Shown here: positions 47,546-56,782 of the stretch, in pieces | Numbering within the stretch: position 1 is the stretch's first letter | Layout: each line of letters starts with the position of its first letter | Assembly: GCA_015068495.1 (NCBI GenBank) | Contig: SVKL01000005.1 | Location: 41,307-105,306 of the forward strand | Direction of reading: 5' to 3' | Origin: Oscillospiraceae bacterium | Lineage (GTDB): Bacteria; Bacillota; Clostridia; Oscillospirales; Oscillospiraceae | DNA: 64,000 nt | Position numbers and translations under genes: made by a program | Notes under the pieces: model-generated | Told to the model about the DNA's origin: nothing | The model's database searches: none | Seen by the model: the letters and a program-made list of their open reading frames with translations, nothing else

Positions 47546-47627
47546 CCAACACTTGTTTTTTTATTACGGCTACAGTATAATATTTTTCGCAAGGGAAAAC
47601 AATCAACAAAGAAACAACAAGTGTTGG
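47546..47627. promoter_or_regulatory. paired operator-like inverted repeat in divergent promoter region
   Basis: CCAACACTTGTT (47546-47557) and AACAAGTGTTGG (47616-47627), perfect 12-bp inverted copies. Confidence 0.7.
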
Positions 47628-47644
47628 AATAATGGAGAAACACT

Positions 47645-48163
47645 ATGAACGTAAAGAACAATAAGCGGCGCAGAGAGTCGAGAGTAAAAATCGAAAAAGC
47701 GTTTATAGAGCTGCTGCAAACCCGTGAAATCAAGGATATTACGGTATCCGACATTATTAAAATAACGGGATTAAACCGCAGCACTTTCTATGCAAACTAC
47801 GTGGATATATTCGATTTGGCGGATCAGACAAGGGAAATACTCACAAAGGAGTTTAGTAATCTGTTTGCGGACTACGACTATTTTAATGAGCATACCGGCG
47901 CCCTGAAGATGTTTACCCATATTAAGGAAAACCAGCTTTTTTACAAGACCTATTTCAAGCTGTGTTACGATGAAAAGCATCTTGTCTCCATTTATGACAC
48001 CAAGCGCGCTGAAAAGGAACAGATAGACGGCAATATTAAATATCATATTGAGTTTTTCAGAAACGGACTCAATGCCATCATCAAGCTGTGGCTGACAGGC
48101 GGCTGTCAGGAATCCCCTGAGGAAATGGCAGAGGTGCTGAAATCAGAGTATCGCGGCAGATAG
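47645..48163 (+). CDS. TetR/AcrR family transcriptional regulator
   Basis: ITVSDIIKITGLNRSTFYANYVDIFDLADQ HTH. Confidence 0.9.
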   Translation: MNVKNNKRRRESRVKIEKAFIELLQTREIKDITVSDIIKITGLNRSTFYANYVDIFDLADQTREILTKEFSNLFADYDYFNEHTGALKMFTHIKENQLFYKTYFKLCYDEKHLVSIYDTKRAEKEQIDGNIKYHIEFFRNGLNAIIKLWLTGGCQESPEEMAEVLKSEYRGR

Positions 48164-48184
48164 AAAGACGAGGAGTAGGAGACA

Positions 48185-48538
48185 ATGAAACAGAAAATCA
48201 AAGCCTTCCTGCAATTTTTTACCAATCCCAGATTGCTGCTGTGTCTGGCTGTTGCGTGGATGATTACCAACGGCTGGTCCTATGTTGTGTTGGGAATGGG
48301 TACATTTTTTAAGATAAACTGGATGATTGCTGTGGGCAGTGCGTATATGGCGATTTTGTGGTTTCCCTTTTCACCGGAAAAGCTGTTGACAGTAGCCATA
48401 GCCGTGGCATTGCTGCGGTGGCTGTTTCCCAATGACCAAAAGACCCTTGCGGTGCTGTACGAAATGCGGGAAAAAGCCAAGGAAGCAATCCGAAAAAGGA
48501 AAAACAAAAAGAAAGCAGAGGAGCAGGCGCATAAATAG
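48185..48538 (+). CDS. small membrane protein
   Basis: Hydrophobic segments with Lys/Glu-rich C-terminus; co-directional with the TetR gene. Confidence 0.65.
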   Translation: MKQKIKAFLQFFTNPRLLLCLAVAWMITNGWSYVVLGMGTFFKINWMIAVGSAYMAILWFPFSPEKLLTVAIAVALLRWLFPNDQKTLAVLYEMREKAKEAIRKRKNKKKAEEQAHK

Positions 48539-48541
48539 TGC

Positions 48542-48569
48542 TTGCATTTTCCGGATTCTATGCTATAAT
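48542..48569 (+). promoter_or_regulatory. predicted promoter (TTGCAT-16-TATAAT)
   Basis: Hexamers about 200 nt upstream of the CorC-like CDS. Confidence 0.65.
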
Positions 48570-48576
48570 TGGCAGT

Positions 48577-48766
48577 AATAATGCTGAAAGGAGCAGTTTA
48601 GACAACTATGGACGACGGCGACAGTAATCCCGATAATCCTCCTTTATGTCATAAGTTTGTACAGGCGAAGCGTAGTCCTCATTTTCGGATGTAGGATATA
48701 GGCTTTGCCTTTTTGCGCGTTTTTTGAGGAAATTTATGGTATAAATGTGGAGGAAATAAACAGATT
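48577..48766 (+). other. candidate structured leader RNA with possible 28-codon leader ORF
   Basis: AGGCGAAGC (48663-48671) / GCTTTGCCT (48702-48710) arms, T-rich downstream; ORF 48608-48694 MDDGDSNPDNPPLCHKFVQAKRSPHFRM*. Confidence 0.4.
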
Positions 48767-50089
48767 ATGGATAATATACTTTTGACATTAGGCTTGCAGG
48801 TGGTGCTGATAGCGCTTAACGCTGTGTTTGCCTGTGCGGAAATCGCAGTGATTTCTATGAACGATAATAAGCTTGCCAAAATGGCAGCGGAGGGAGATAA
48901 GCGCGCAGTGCGCTTGGCGCGGCTTACCAGCCAGCCTGCCCGTTTCTTGGCAACCATTCAGGTAGCCATCACCCTGTCCGGCTTCTTAGGCTCTGCATTT
49001 GCCGCAGAGAACTTTGCTGACAGATTGGCCTCTTGGCTGGTGCTGGGCTTGGGCGTTCCTCTGACAATGGAGGCAATGCACTCTGTTTCAGTGGTGGTTA
49101 TCACCATTGTGCTGTCCTACTTCACCTTGGTCTTTGGTGAGCTGGTGCCGAAGCAGGTAGCTATGCGAAAGGCAGAAGCCTTGGCGCTGGGTATGTCCGG
49201 ACTCATCAGCTTCATCTCCAAGCTTTGCGCGCCGCTGGTGGGCTTGCTGACAGTATCCACAAATGGCGTGCTCCGCCTGATGGGCATTGACCCCAACGCC
49301 CAGGAGGAGGAAGTCGGTGAGGAAGAGATTCGTATGATGGTGGATGTGGGCAACGAAAAAGGCACCATCGATAACGAAGAGCGGGAATTCATTCAGAACG
49401 TGTTTGAGTTTGATAATCTGCCCGTGGAAGAAATCATCACCCACAGAACCGATGTAACCTTCCTGTATTTGGAAGACGATTTGGAAGCTTGGGATAAGAT
49501 AATCCGGGAAACACGCTTTACATACTATCCGGTTTGCGATGAGACGCCCGACCAAATTACAGGTGTTCTGAACACAAAAATTTACTTCCGTATGCAGGAA
49601 AGAACCAAGGAATCGGTTTTGGAGCAAGCGGTGACGGAAGCCTATGTGGTGCCTGAATCCCTGAAGGCAGACGTGCTGTTCCGGAATATGAAGAAGGAAC
49701 ACGAGCAGATCGCAGTGGTATTGGATGAATACGGCGGTATGAGCGGTATCATTACAATCAAGGACTTGATTGAGGAGCTGGTAGGCGACCTGGAGGATGA
49801 TATCGCCGAAGAAGAGGTGGTTGAACCCATTGTGCCGCTGGAGGAGAACCTGTGGCAGGTTGACGGCAGCGTTCTGCTGGAGGAGCTGTCTGAGGTGCTG
49901 GAGATGTCCTTGGAGTCCGAGGAGTACGACACCTTAAACGGTCTGATTTTCCACCATTTGGGAACGTCCCCTGAAATAAATGATCAGGTGGAGCTGGAGG
50001 GCTTGCAAATAACCGTTACCGAGCTGCACAACTACCAAGTGGAAACTGCCACAATCCGCAAACTGCCTGTGCTTGCAGAAGAAGAATAA
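48767..50089 (+). CDS. hemolysin family protein / CorC-HlyC type transporter (DUF21 + CBS + CorC_HlyC)
   Basis: ACAEIAVISMNDNKLAKMAAEGDKRA, tandem CBS, VVLDEYGGMSGIITIKDLIEELVGDLEDD. Confidence 0.94.
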   Translation: MDNILLTLGLQVVLIALNAVFACAEIAVISMNDNKLAKMAAEGDKRAVRLARLTSQPARFLATIQVAITLSGFLGSAFAAENFADRLASWLVLGLGVPLTMEAMHSVSVVVITIVLSYFTLVFGELVPKQVAMRKAEALALGMSGLISFISKLCAPLVGLLTVSTNGVLRLMGIDPNAQEEEVGEEEIRMMVDVGNEKGTIDNEEREFIQNVFEFDNLPVEEIITHRTDVTFLYLEDDLEAWDKIIRETRFTYYPVCDETPDQITGVLNTKIYFRMQERTKESVLEQAVTEAYVVPESLKADVLFRNMKKEHEQIAVVLDEYGGMSGIITIKDLIEELVGDLEDDIAEEEVVEPIVPLEENLWQVDGSVLLEELSEVLEMSLESEEYDTLNGLIFHHLGTSPEINDQVELEGLQITVTELHNYQVETATIRKLPVLAEEE

Positions 50090-50092
50090 AAA

Positions 50093-50124
50093 AAGAGCCT
50101 TTTACCTGCCGGTAAAAGGCTCTT
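50093..50124. terminator. bidirectional terminator between convergent genes
   Basis: AAGAGCCTTTTACC-TGCC-GGTAAAAGGCTCTT. Confidence 0.9.
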
Positions 50125-50127
50125 ATA

Positions 50128-51081
50128 TTATGCAAGACCGTTCAAGCTGTCAATTAAGGTCGTCATTGCTTTGGTGCAGAATTTGTTCCGCTTGTAATAG
50201 GCATAAATATTACGCTTGTTGTGCTTGGTAGGAAGCGCGTAAAAAACAATATGACTATGGTCTGCGCCGCGGATATTTCGCACAAGGGTATCGCTGACGA
50301 GGGATGCGGCAATGCCTTGCTCCACATAGGAATAAAGGGTGGTAAGCCGATCCATTTCAAGCAATACATTGGGGGAGAAACCCGTCTCTTGGAAGATAGC
50401 ATTGCTTTGCTTTCTGGTGTCGTTGTGCCGATTCATCAGGATAAACGGCGTATTGACAAAATGTTTCATAGGAACGGGCTGTGTGTCAGAGGTGTGCTTA
50501 TTCTCCATTACATCTTCATAGGAAAGGGCATAGTCCCGACAATTTTCATTTTCTGAAAAATGGCGTGGGACTGCCAGCAAAAGATGCTCCGAAGTCAAAT
50601 AAACCTGCTCAAAGATGTCTGTGGGCAGGATGCTGTTGTCAATCACAATGTCCAATGTGCCGGCAGTGATTTCATTTTCCAGTGTTCGGGAGTTGGCATC
50701 CATGAGGGTGAGCTGGATTTTGGGATGGGACAGTAGAAAGCGGGAGATGTACGTCGGAAGCACCAAGGACGACAGTAGCTGATTGCTTCCCACGGAAAGG
50801 GAGCCGGTTTCCAAATTGTTCAGCGCCAGAATATACTCCTCATATGCTCTCTCGATGGCTTGAATCTGCTCGGTGGCGCGGATGTATGCCTCGCCGGCCT
50901 CTGTCAGCCGGATGGGCTTGCAGCTTCTGTCAAATAAAGGCGTACCCAGTTCTTCTTCCAAGGCTTTTACCATCAGACTCAAAGAGGGCTGGGCGATAAA
51001 AAGCTTCTGCGCAGCTTTGGAGAAACTGCGCTCCTTGGCGATGGTGTAAATCAGATCCTTACGGTAAAATAAATTATCCAT
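50128..51081 (-). CDS. LysR family transcriptional regulator
   Basis: ERSFSKAAQKLFIAQPSLSLMVKALEEELGTPLFDRS HTH. Confidence 0.95.
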   Translation of the reverse strand: MDNLFYRKDLIYTIAKERSFSKAAQKLFIAQPSLSLMVKALEEELGTPLFDRSCKPIRLTEAGEAYIRATEQIQAIERAYEEYILALNNLETGSLSVGSNQLLSSLVLPTYISRFLLSHPKIQLTLMDANSRTLENEITAGTLDIVIDNSILPTDIFEQVYLTSEHLLLAVPRHFSENENCRDYALSYEDVMENKHTSDTQPVPMKHFVNTPFILMNRHNDTRKQSNAIFQETGFSPNVLLEMDRLTTLYSYVEQGIAASLVSDTLVRNIRGADHSHIVFYALPTKHNKRNIYAYYKRNKFCTKAMTTLIDSLNGLA

Positions 51082-51265
51082 AATAATCCCTCGCTTTATG
51101 GCGATTTATAGAAAAAATTGTAACACCGTGAAAAATGAAAGTCAACCGTTTACCGGAAAAATTATAATAAATAATAAATAAATCCTATAACAGTATATGT
51201 ATTTGAATATAAATAGCGGGGGTGTTATACTCTCATTGAAATTACAAAAAAAGGATGGTTTGCAT

Positions 51266-52681
51266 ATGAGCACTTGCACTTGCGCTATGCGCACAGAGTC
51301 CGATTCTATCGGCACAAAAAATCTGCCTGCTGACGTTTACTATGGCGTTCAGTCCCTGCGTGCCGTGGAGAACTTTCCCATCACCGGCACACGGATGATT
51401 ACCCCGATGATTCATAGCTTGGCGCTGCTGAAAAAGGCCTGCGCCATTGCCAATAAGGAAGCAAACGTTCTGGAAGCCAAGGTTGCAGATGCAATCGTAG
51501 CAGCCTGTGACGATATTTGCGCCGGTAAATTCTTGGATCAGTTTATTGTCGACCCCATTCAGGGCAGCGCCGGCACTTCTATGAATATGAATGCCAATGA
51601 GGTAATTGCCAATGTTGCCATCGAGAAGCTGGGGGGCAAGCTGGGCGATTACAGTATTGTACACCCCAATGACCACGTAAACCAAGGTCAGTCCACCAAC
51701 GATATCGTGCCCACCGCCGGCAAGATGACCGTGATTGCTCTGCTGCAACCGCTGCTTGAGAGCCTCGGCAGACTGGAAAAGGCATTTTCCGCCAAGGCAG
51801 AGGAGTTTGACGGCGTGATTAAAATGGGCCGTACCCAGATGCAGGATGCTGTTCCTGTTCGCTTGGGTCAGGAATTTGCAGCTTACGCATCCGCTGTCCG
51901 CCGCAGCATCAAGCGGATTGATGCGGTGCAGGCAGAGATGTATGCGGTCAATATGGGCGGCACTGCCATCGGTACCGGCATCAACGCTGACCTTACTTAC
52001 TTCAACCGTGTTACCAAGGTGCTGGCAGAGCTTAGCGGCGTTCCTTTCTATCAGGCAGAGGATATGGTAGACGGCACACAGCATATTGATTGTTTTGCCG
52101 CTGTGTCCGGCGCATTGAAGCAGTGCGGCTTGGCGCTGTCCAAGATTTCCAATGACCTGCGTTTGATGTCCTCCGGCCCCAGAACCGGCTTTGGCGAAAT
52201 CAACCTGCCTTCCCGTCAGAATGGCTCTTCCATTATGCCCGGCAAGGTAAACCCCGTCATTCCCGAGGTGGTCACACAGGTGGCTTACCGAATCGTGGGT
52301 AACGATATGACCATCTCTATGGCTGTTGAAGCAGGTCAGCTGGAGCTGAATGCTTTCGAGCCTGTGGTGTTTGATGCACTGTTTCAGTCCATCACCACGC
52401 TAACCGGCGCTGTGAATACCTTCATCACCAACTGCGTAGAGGGCATCACCGCCAATGAGCAGCGCTGCTTGGATTTGTTGAATGCCAGCGTTGGTACCAT
52501 TACCGCTGTGTGTCCCTATATTGGCTACGCACAGGCTGCATCCTTGGCAAAGGAAGCCCTGAAGACCGGTGTTCCTGTTCGTACACTGCTGGTTGAAAGA
52601 GGCGTGCTCACCCCGGAGGAAATGGAAAACATCCTCAACGCTCACAATATGACAAAGCCCGGCGTTCCCGGCAAGAACTAA
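51266..52681 (+). CDS. aspA: aspartate ammonia-lyase
   Basis: DSIGTKNLPADVYYGVQSLRAVENFPITG and GSSIMPGKVNPVIPE; start chosen at MSTCTCAM (51266). Confidence 0.92.
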   Translation: MSTCTCAMRTESDSIGTKNLPADVYYGVQSLRAVENFPITGTRMITPMIHSLALLKKACAIANKEANVLEAKVADAIVAACDDICAGKFLDQFIVDPIQGSAGTSMNMNANEVIANVAIEKLGGKLGDYSIVHPNDHVNQGQSTNDIVPTAGKMTVIALLQPLLESLGRLEKAFSAKAEEFDGVIKMGRTQMQDAVPVRLGQEFAAYASAVRRSIKRIDAVQAEMYAVNMGGTAIGTGINADLTYFNRVTKVLAELSGVPFYQAEDMVDGTQHIDCFAAVSGALKQCGLALSKISNDLRLMSSGPRTGFGEINLPSRQNGSSIMPGKVNPVIPEVVTQVAYRIVGNDMTISMAVEAGQLELNAFEPVVFDALFQSITTLTGAVNTFITNCVEGITANEQRCLDLLNASVGTITAVCPYIGYAQAASLAKEALKTGVPVRTLLVERGVLTPEEMENILNAHNMTKPGVPGKN

Positions 52682-52691
52682 ACAGCAAAAG

Positions 52692-52722
52692 AAAACCCGC
52701 TTGCTTAGCAAGCGGGTTTTTT
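52692..52722. terminator. terminator between convergent genes
   Basis: AAAACCCGCTTGC-TTA-GCAAGCGGGTTTTTT. Confidence 0.9.
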
Positions 52723-52723
52723 G

Positions 52724-54028
52724 TTACAGATCAATGTAACCTACATTGTCCTGAATGGTAATCTTAGTGCCGAAAGGCGCGGAGAGCTCTGCTAAGTACT
52801 TCAGCACTTCGTCATTTTCTGCCAAATGGGGGATACCCATTTTGCTTCTGGCAGCTCCCATCTGCATATCAATGGGGTAGAGCTGAATCTGCGTGATTTT
52901 GCCGTCCTCTGCGGTAAAGCCCGCCATAACACTGCGCCAAATGTTCTCCAGCACGCAGTAGCCGCGGGTGCCGTCTGCGCTGCGCTGATTCATATAAGCG
53001 CCTACGAAGGTATCGTGGGGCATATTTTTGTTTGCATAGGCATCGGCAGGCTGATGGCTGACAGTTTCCGTTTGGAAAATGAAATCACCTAAGCTGTAGA
53101 AAATAGGCTTGCCCTTGTAAATCTCAATGCCCCGCAGCTCGTGGGGGCCGTGACCCAAAATGGCGTCTGCGCCGGCATCGATACAAGCCTTGGCAAAAAT
53201 CTTCAGATACTCAGCAGGGATGGTGGTATCCAAAGCATCAAAGGTGTGGGAGTGGATGCTGACCAGAACATAGTCAGCCTGACGGCGCGCCTCCTGAATG
53301 TTGGCGACCATACGCTCCATATCCTGTTCGTTAGGAGCGGTGTGCTTCTCGGTTTTGTCGTCCAGCTTGAAGCTGATGCCACCGAAGTTCAGTTTGTCTT
53401 CGGGCAGGGGGTTGGAGTAACCGCAGGCGATGGAGTAGAGCTGCGCGGCATTCATACAGGTGGTCTCCGCAACTTCCTTCAACATATCAAAGTACTTCTG
53501 CTCCACGTGGTAAGTGGTGACACGGCGCAACGGATTCAGCCCCGGACGGCCAACCTTCATACTGACGCTGCGGTCGCCGGCAATGGCGGAAGCGCCGGCC
53601 ACGCAGGAGTTGGCGGCAATCAGAGCAACACGGGCATTGGGGGTCTCCAGATAAGCGGGGGCAGCGGCATCCCGCAATGTCTCGCCTGTGCCGGCAAATA
53701 CCATATCCCGCTGGCGCAGATACTTAATCGTAGCCATTACACCGCCGCAGCCATAGTCGCCGGAGTGATTGTTGGCTGTGTTGTACAGATTGAAGCCATA
53801 CCGCTTCAAATCATCCAAAATTTCCGGCTCAGCCATAGCCCAAGTGCCGCCGGATACGGTGGCGGGGTAGCCCTCCTGATTGTGGATGGTAATCTCCAAA
53901 TTGTTAAAACGCACGTCGTATTGGCTTAGAATCTGCTGAATTTCCGCAAATCCCGGATAGCCGTCCTTGGGAAGTCTGCGTGTCATAAAGGAATCGCCGG
54001 TAGCAATAAATGTTGTTTTGTCAGCCAT
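52724..54028 (-). CDS. CapA family protein (metallophosphoesterase-like, PgsA/CapA)
   Basis: ATGDSFMTRR, NNLEITIHN, NTANNHSGDYG and ILGHGPHELRGIEIYKGKPIFYSLGDFIF. Confidence 0.9.
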   Translation of the reverse strand: MADKTTFIATGDSFMTRRLPKDGYPGFAEIQQILSQYDVRFNNLEITIHNQEGYPATVSGGTWAMAEPEILDDLKRYGFNLYNTANNHSGDYGCGGVMATIKYLRQRDMVFAGTGETLRDAAAPAYLETPNARVALIAANSCVAGASAIAGDRSVSMKVGRPGLNPLRRVTTYHVEQKYFDMLKEVAETTCMNAAQLYSIACGYSNPLPEDKLNFGGISFKLDDKTEKHTAPNEQDMERMVANIQEARRQADYVLVSIHSHTFDALDTTIPAEYLKIFAKACIDAGADAILGHGPHELRGIEIYKGKPIFYSLGDFIFQTETVSHQPADAYANKNMPHDTFVGAYMNQRSADGTRGYCVLENIWRSVMAGFTAEDGKITQIQLYPIDMQMGAARSKMGIPHLAENDEVLKYLAELSAPFGTKITIQDNVGYIDL

Positions 54029-54030
54029 CG

Positions 54031-55173
54031 TTATTCTCCTTTTATGTGGTGAAGCACCAATTCAAAGGCAACCTTTATGCCGTCAATCTGACTGTCGATT
54101 TCAATGTATTCTTCCCGGGTGTGAGCGCCAAAACCGCGACCGCAGGGCACCATCACGGAGGGAATTCCCATAGAAAGGGGAATGTTGCAGTCGGTGGAGG
54201 CGGAGCGAACACCGGGCTCCTCGTGCATATGGGTTCTCAGAGCATTTTTGGCCCGTGTAACCAAGTCGTCCAGCTTGTCTGCATCCACTGTGCTGCCGCA
54301 GGGACGCTCGCCCAGCAGCGTGCAGGTGACCTGAATCCCCTTGGTGGCATAAAAGGCAAGGGCGGCGTTTAAGTGGGCTTCCATTTCCACCAAATCCTCC
54401 CGGTCATCGGAGCGGAACTCATAGAGCATTTCTGCGTGCTGAGCAATGGTGTTCACGGAGGTGCCGCCGGAGATGGTGCCTACATTATAGGTGGTTTTGC
54501 CTCGGGTAGGCACCTTCAAGGCATACAGCGTATCAATCAAAGAGGCGAGATACACAATGGCATTCCGGTTGCCGAAACGGCTGTAGGAATGTCCGCCCTC
54601 GGTGTCAATTTCGATTTTGTATCGTTTGGAGCCCACCGCTTTGTTTACCACACTGCAGCCGGGGCCGTCAAAGGTGACAAATTCCGTCATACGGCTGCCG
54701 TATTGCTCTGCGATTTTCCGCACGCCCTTCAGATTGCCCAAGCCCTCCTCGCAGGAATTTGCCACAAACAGGATGCCTCCGTTTTCAGGCACCAGATTGT
54801 GCTGGGCAACATACTTGGCAACCATCAGCAGAGCTACCACGTGTATGGTATCGTCGCCGATGCCGGGGCAGTAAACTTTGCCGTCGGCAACGGTCATAGG
54901 CAGGGTTTCCGTGTCAGGGAACACCACATCCGTGTGGGCGGCAAACACAACCACAGGGTTATCATCGGTGCAGCCTACAGGATATACCACATTCAAAGCT
55001 TCGTCTATGTATACACCCTTTGCCCCTTGCTGAATCAGCCAGTTTTTGCAAAATTCTGCGCGCTTGTGCTCCTGATGGGAGGGGGCAGGAATTTTGCCCA
55101 GTTCAATCAGCAGGTCCAGCGCTTCTTGGGCGCTATCTTCAATTTCCTTTAAGATTTCGGCATTTAATTTCAT
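54031..55173 (-). CDS. M20 family metallopeptidase
   Basis: VVFAAHTDVVFPDTETL, GIGDDTIHV, ANSCEEGLGNLKG. Confidence 0.92.
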   Translation of the reverse strand: MKLNAEILKEIEDSAQEALDLLIELGKIPAPSHQEHKRAEFCKNWLIQQGAKGVYIDEALNVVYPVGCTDDNPVVVFAAHTDVVFPDTETLPMTVADGKVYCPGIGDDTIHVVALLMVAKYVAQHNLVPENGGILFVANSCEEGLGNLKGVRKIAEQYGSRMTEFVTFDGPGCSVVNKAVGSKRYKIEIDTEGGHSYSRFGNRNAIVYLASLIDTLYALKVPTRGKTTYNVGTISGGTSVNTIAQHAEMLYEFRSDDREDLVEMEAHLNAALAFYATKGIQVTCTLLGERPCGSTVDADKLDDLVTRAKNALRTHMHEEPGVRSASTDCNIPLSMGIPSVMVPCGRGFGAHTREEYIEIDSQIDGIKVAFELVLHHIKGE

Positions 55174-55346
55174 AGCGGACCTCCATTTTTCGTAGCTTGG
55201 CTATAATATTGTAGTTTACCACCGTAAATCTGTAAAAGCAAGGCATTTGCCATAGGAAAAAGCAATAATATTTATAATAATTTAATGGACAGACCAATTT
55301 TTTGTGATATAATGCCTTTAGCTATACCGTTAAGAGGGAATGTGCA

Positions 55347-56108
55347 ATGAAAGATAAAAAAGGCTTTTCTTATATATGTTTTCGGGTCATCCGGTTTTTG
55401 ATATGGCTTTTTTACCCCAAAATAACCGTTGAGGGGCAGGAGAATCTGCCGGAAGAAGCCTGTATTGTGGTGGGAAATCATACCAAAATGAACGGTCCTA
55501 TCTGCGGCGAGCTGTATTTCCCCGGAAAGCGGAAAATCTGGTGTGCCCATCAGATGATGTATATAAAAGAGGTTCCTCAGTATGCCTTTACGGATTTTTG
55601 GAGCGAAAAGCCCAAGTGGAGCCATTGGTTTTATAAAATGCTTTCCTACATAATTGCCCCGGTTTCGGTGTGCGTGTTTACCAATGCCAAAACCATCCCT
55701 GTATTTCGGGATAACCGGCTGATAACCACCTTCAAAAAAACCATTGGCGCACTGGAAGAAGGTGAGAATGTCATCATTTACCCCGAGTGCTATACGCCCC
55801 ATAATCACATCGTCCATCAGTTTCAGGATAAATTCATCGATGTGGCAAAGCTCTATTATAAGCGTACCGGCAAAGCGGTTTGCTTTGTGCCGATGTATGT
55901 TGCGCCGGATCTGAAAAAAGTGTATCTCGGCGTGCCTACCCGATTCAATCCGGAAGCGCCTATGGAAGCAGAGCGGGAGCGGATTGTCAATTACCTGATG
56001 GACGAGGTTACAGCCATTGCAGTAAGCCTTCCCCGGCATCGGGTGGTACCCTATCCCAACATACCCAAGAAGGACTATCCGTATAACAAAGAGGAGACAG
56101 TATTATGA
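55347..56108 (+). CDS. lysophospholipid acyltransferase family protein (PlsC-like)
   Basis: VVGNHTKMNGP, VIIYPECYTPHNHIVHQF. Confidence 0.82.
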   Translation: MKDKKGFSYICFRVIRFLIWLFYPKITVEGQENLPEEACIVVGNHTKMNGPICGELYFPGKRKIWCAHQMMYIKEVPQYAFTDFWSEKPKWSHWFYKMLSYIIAPVSVCVFTNAKTIPVFRDNRLITTFKKTIGALEEGENVIIYPECYTPHNHIVHQFQDKFIDVAKLYYKRTGKAVCFVPMYVAPDLKKVYLGVPTRFNPEAPMEAERERIVNYLMDEVTAIAVSLPRHRVVPYPNIPKKDYPYNKEETVL

Positions 56109-56782
56109 GAAAACCTGTGGTTGATTACCGCAAATTGCGGCTTTCCAACATTACAACGCCCCAGTACCGCCATCTTCTTTTGCTGTTGGGCTGGGTGGTT
56201 TACTTCTGCCTGTATTTCTTGACAGAGAACTTGATTCCGGCGGAAAAGTGCTATCCGGTATGGTGCAAGCTGGATGATTTGATTCCCTTTCACGAAGCAT
56301 TTGTGATTTTCTATGTGGGCTGGTATGTTTTGATTGTCCTCTCCTTGGGATACTTCCTGCTGTACAGCGTGGAAAGCTTCAAGGGCCTGCAAACCTATAT
56401 TATGGTGACTCAAGCGCTGGCAATGATATGCTATATTGCCTTTCCCACCCGTCAGGATTTGCGTCCGGAAACCTTTCCCCGGGAGAATTTTCTCACGTGG
56501 ATTATGGGGATTATCTATCAGTTTGACACCAATACAGGCGTCTGCCCGTCGCTGCACGTGGCATACTCCATCGGCATTGCATCCGCTTGGCTGAAAGAAA
56601 AGTCCGCCGCGTGGTATGTAAAGGTGCTGGTGACGGTGTTTGTGGTTGGCGTTTGCCTGTCGGTTGCCTTTACCAAGCAGCACTCTGTGGTGGATATTTT
56701 CGCAGCACTGCCCGTATGTGCAGTGGCGGAGCTGTTTGCTTTCAGAAAGTACTATCAGGCAAGGAAAAAGGTGAAGCTATGA
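56105..56782 (+). CDS. phosphatase PAP2 family protein
   Basis: CPSLHVAYSIGIASAWL and FTKQHSVVDIFAALP motifs. Confidence 0.87.
   Translation: MRKPVVDYRKLRLSNITTPQYRHLLLLLGWVVYFCLYFLTENLIPAEKCYPVWCKLDDLIPFHEAFVIFYVGWYVLIVLSLGYFLLYSVESFKGLQTYIMVTQALAMICYIAFPTRQDLRPETFPRENFLTWIMGIIYQFDTNTGVCPSLHVAYSIGIASAWLKEKSAAWYVKVLVTVFVVGVCLSVAFTKQHSVVDIFAALPVCAVAELFAFRKYYQARKKVKL

Noticed and set aside
48577-48766. Known Mg2+ or Mn2+ riboswitch
   Set aside because: I could not find the conserved core motifs of M-box or yybP-ykoY RNAs, so only an unclassified leader is reported.
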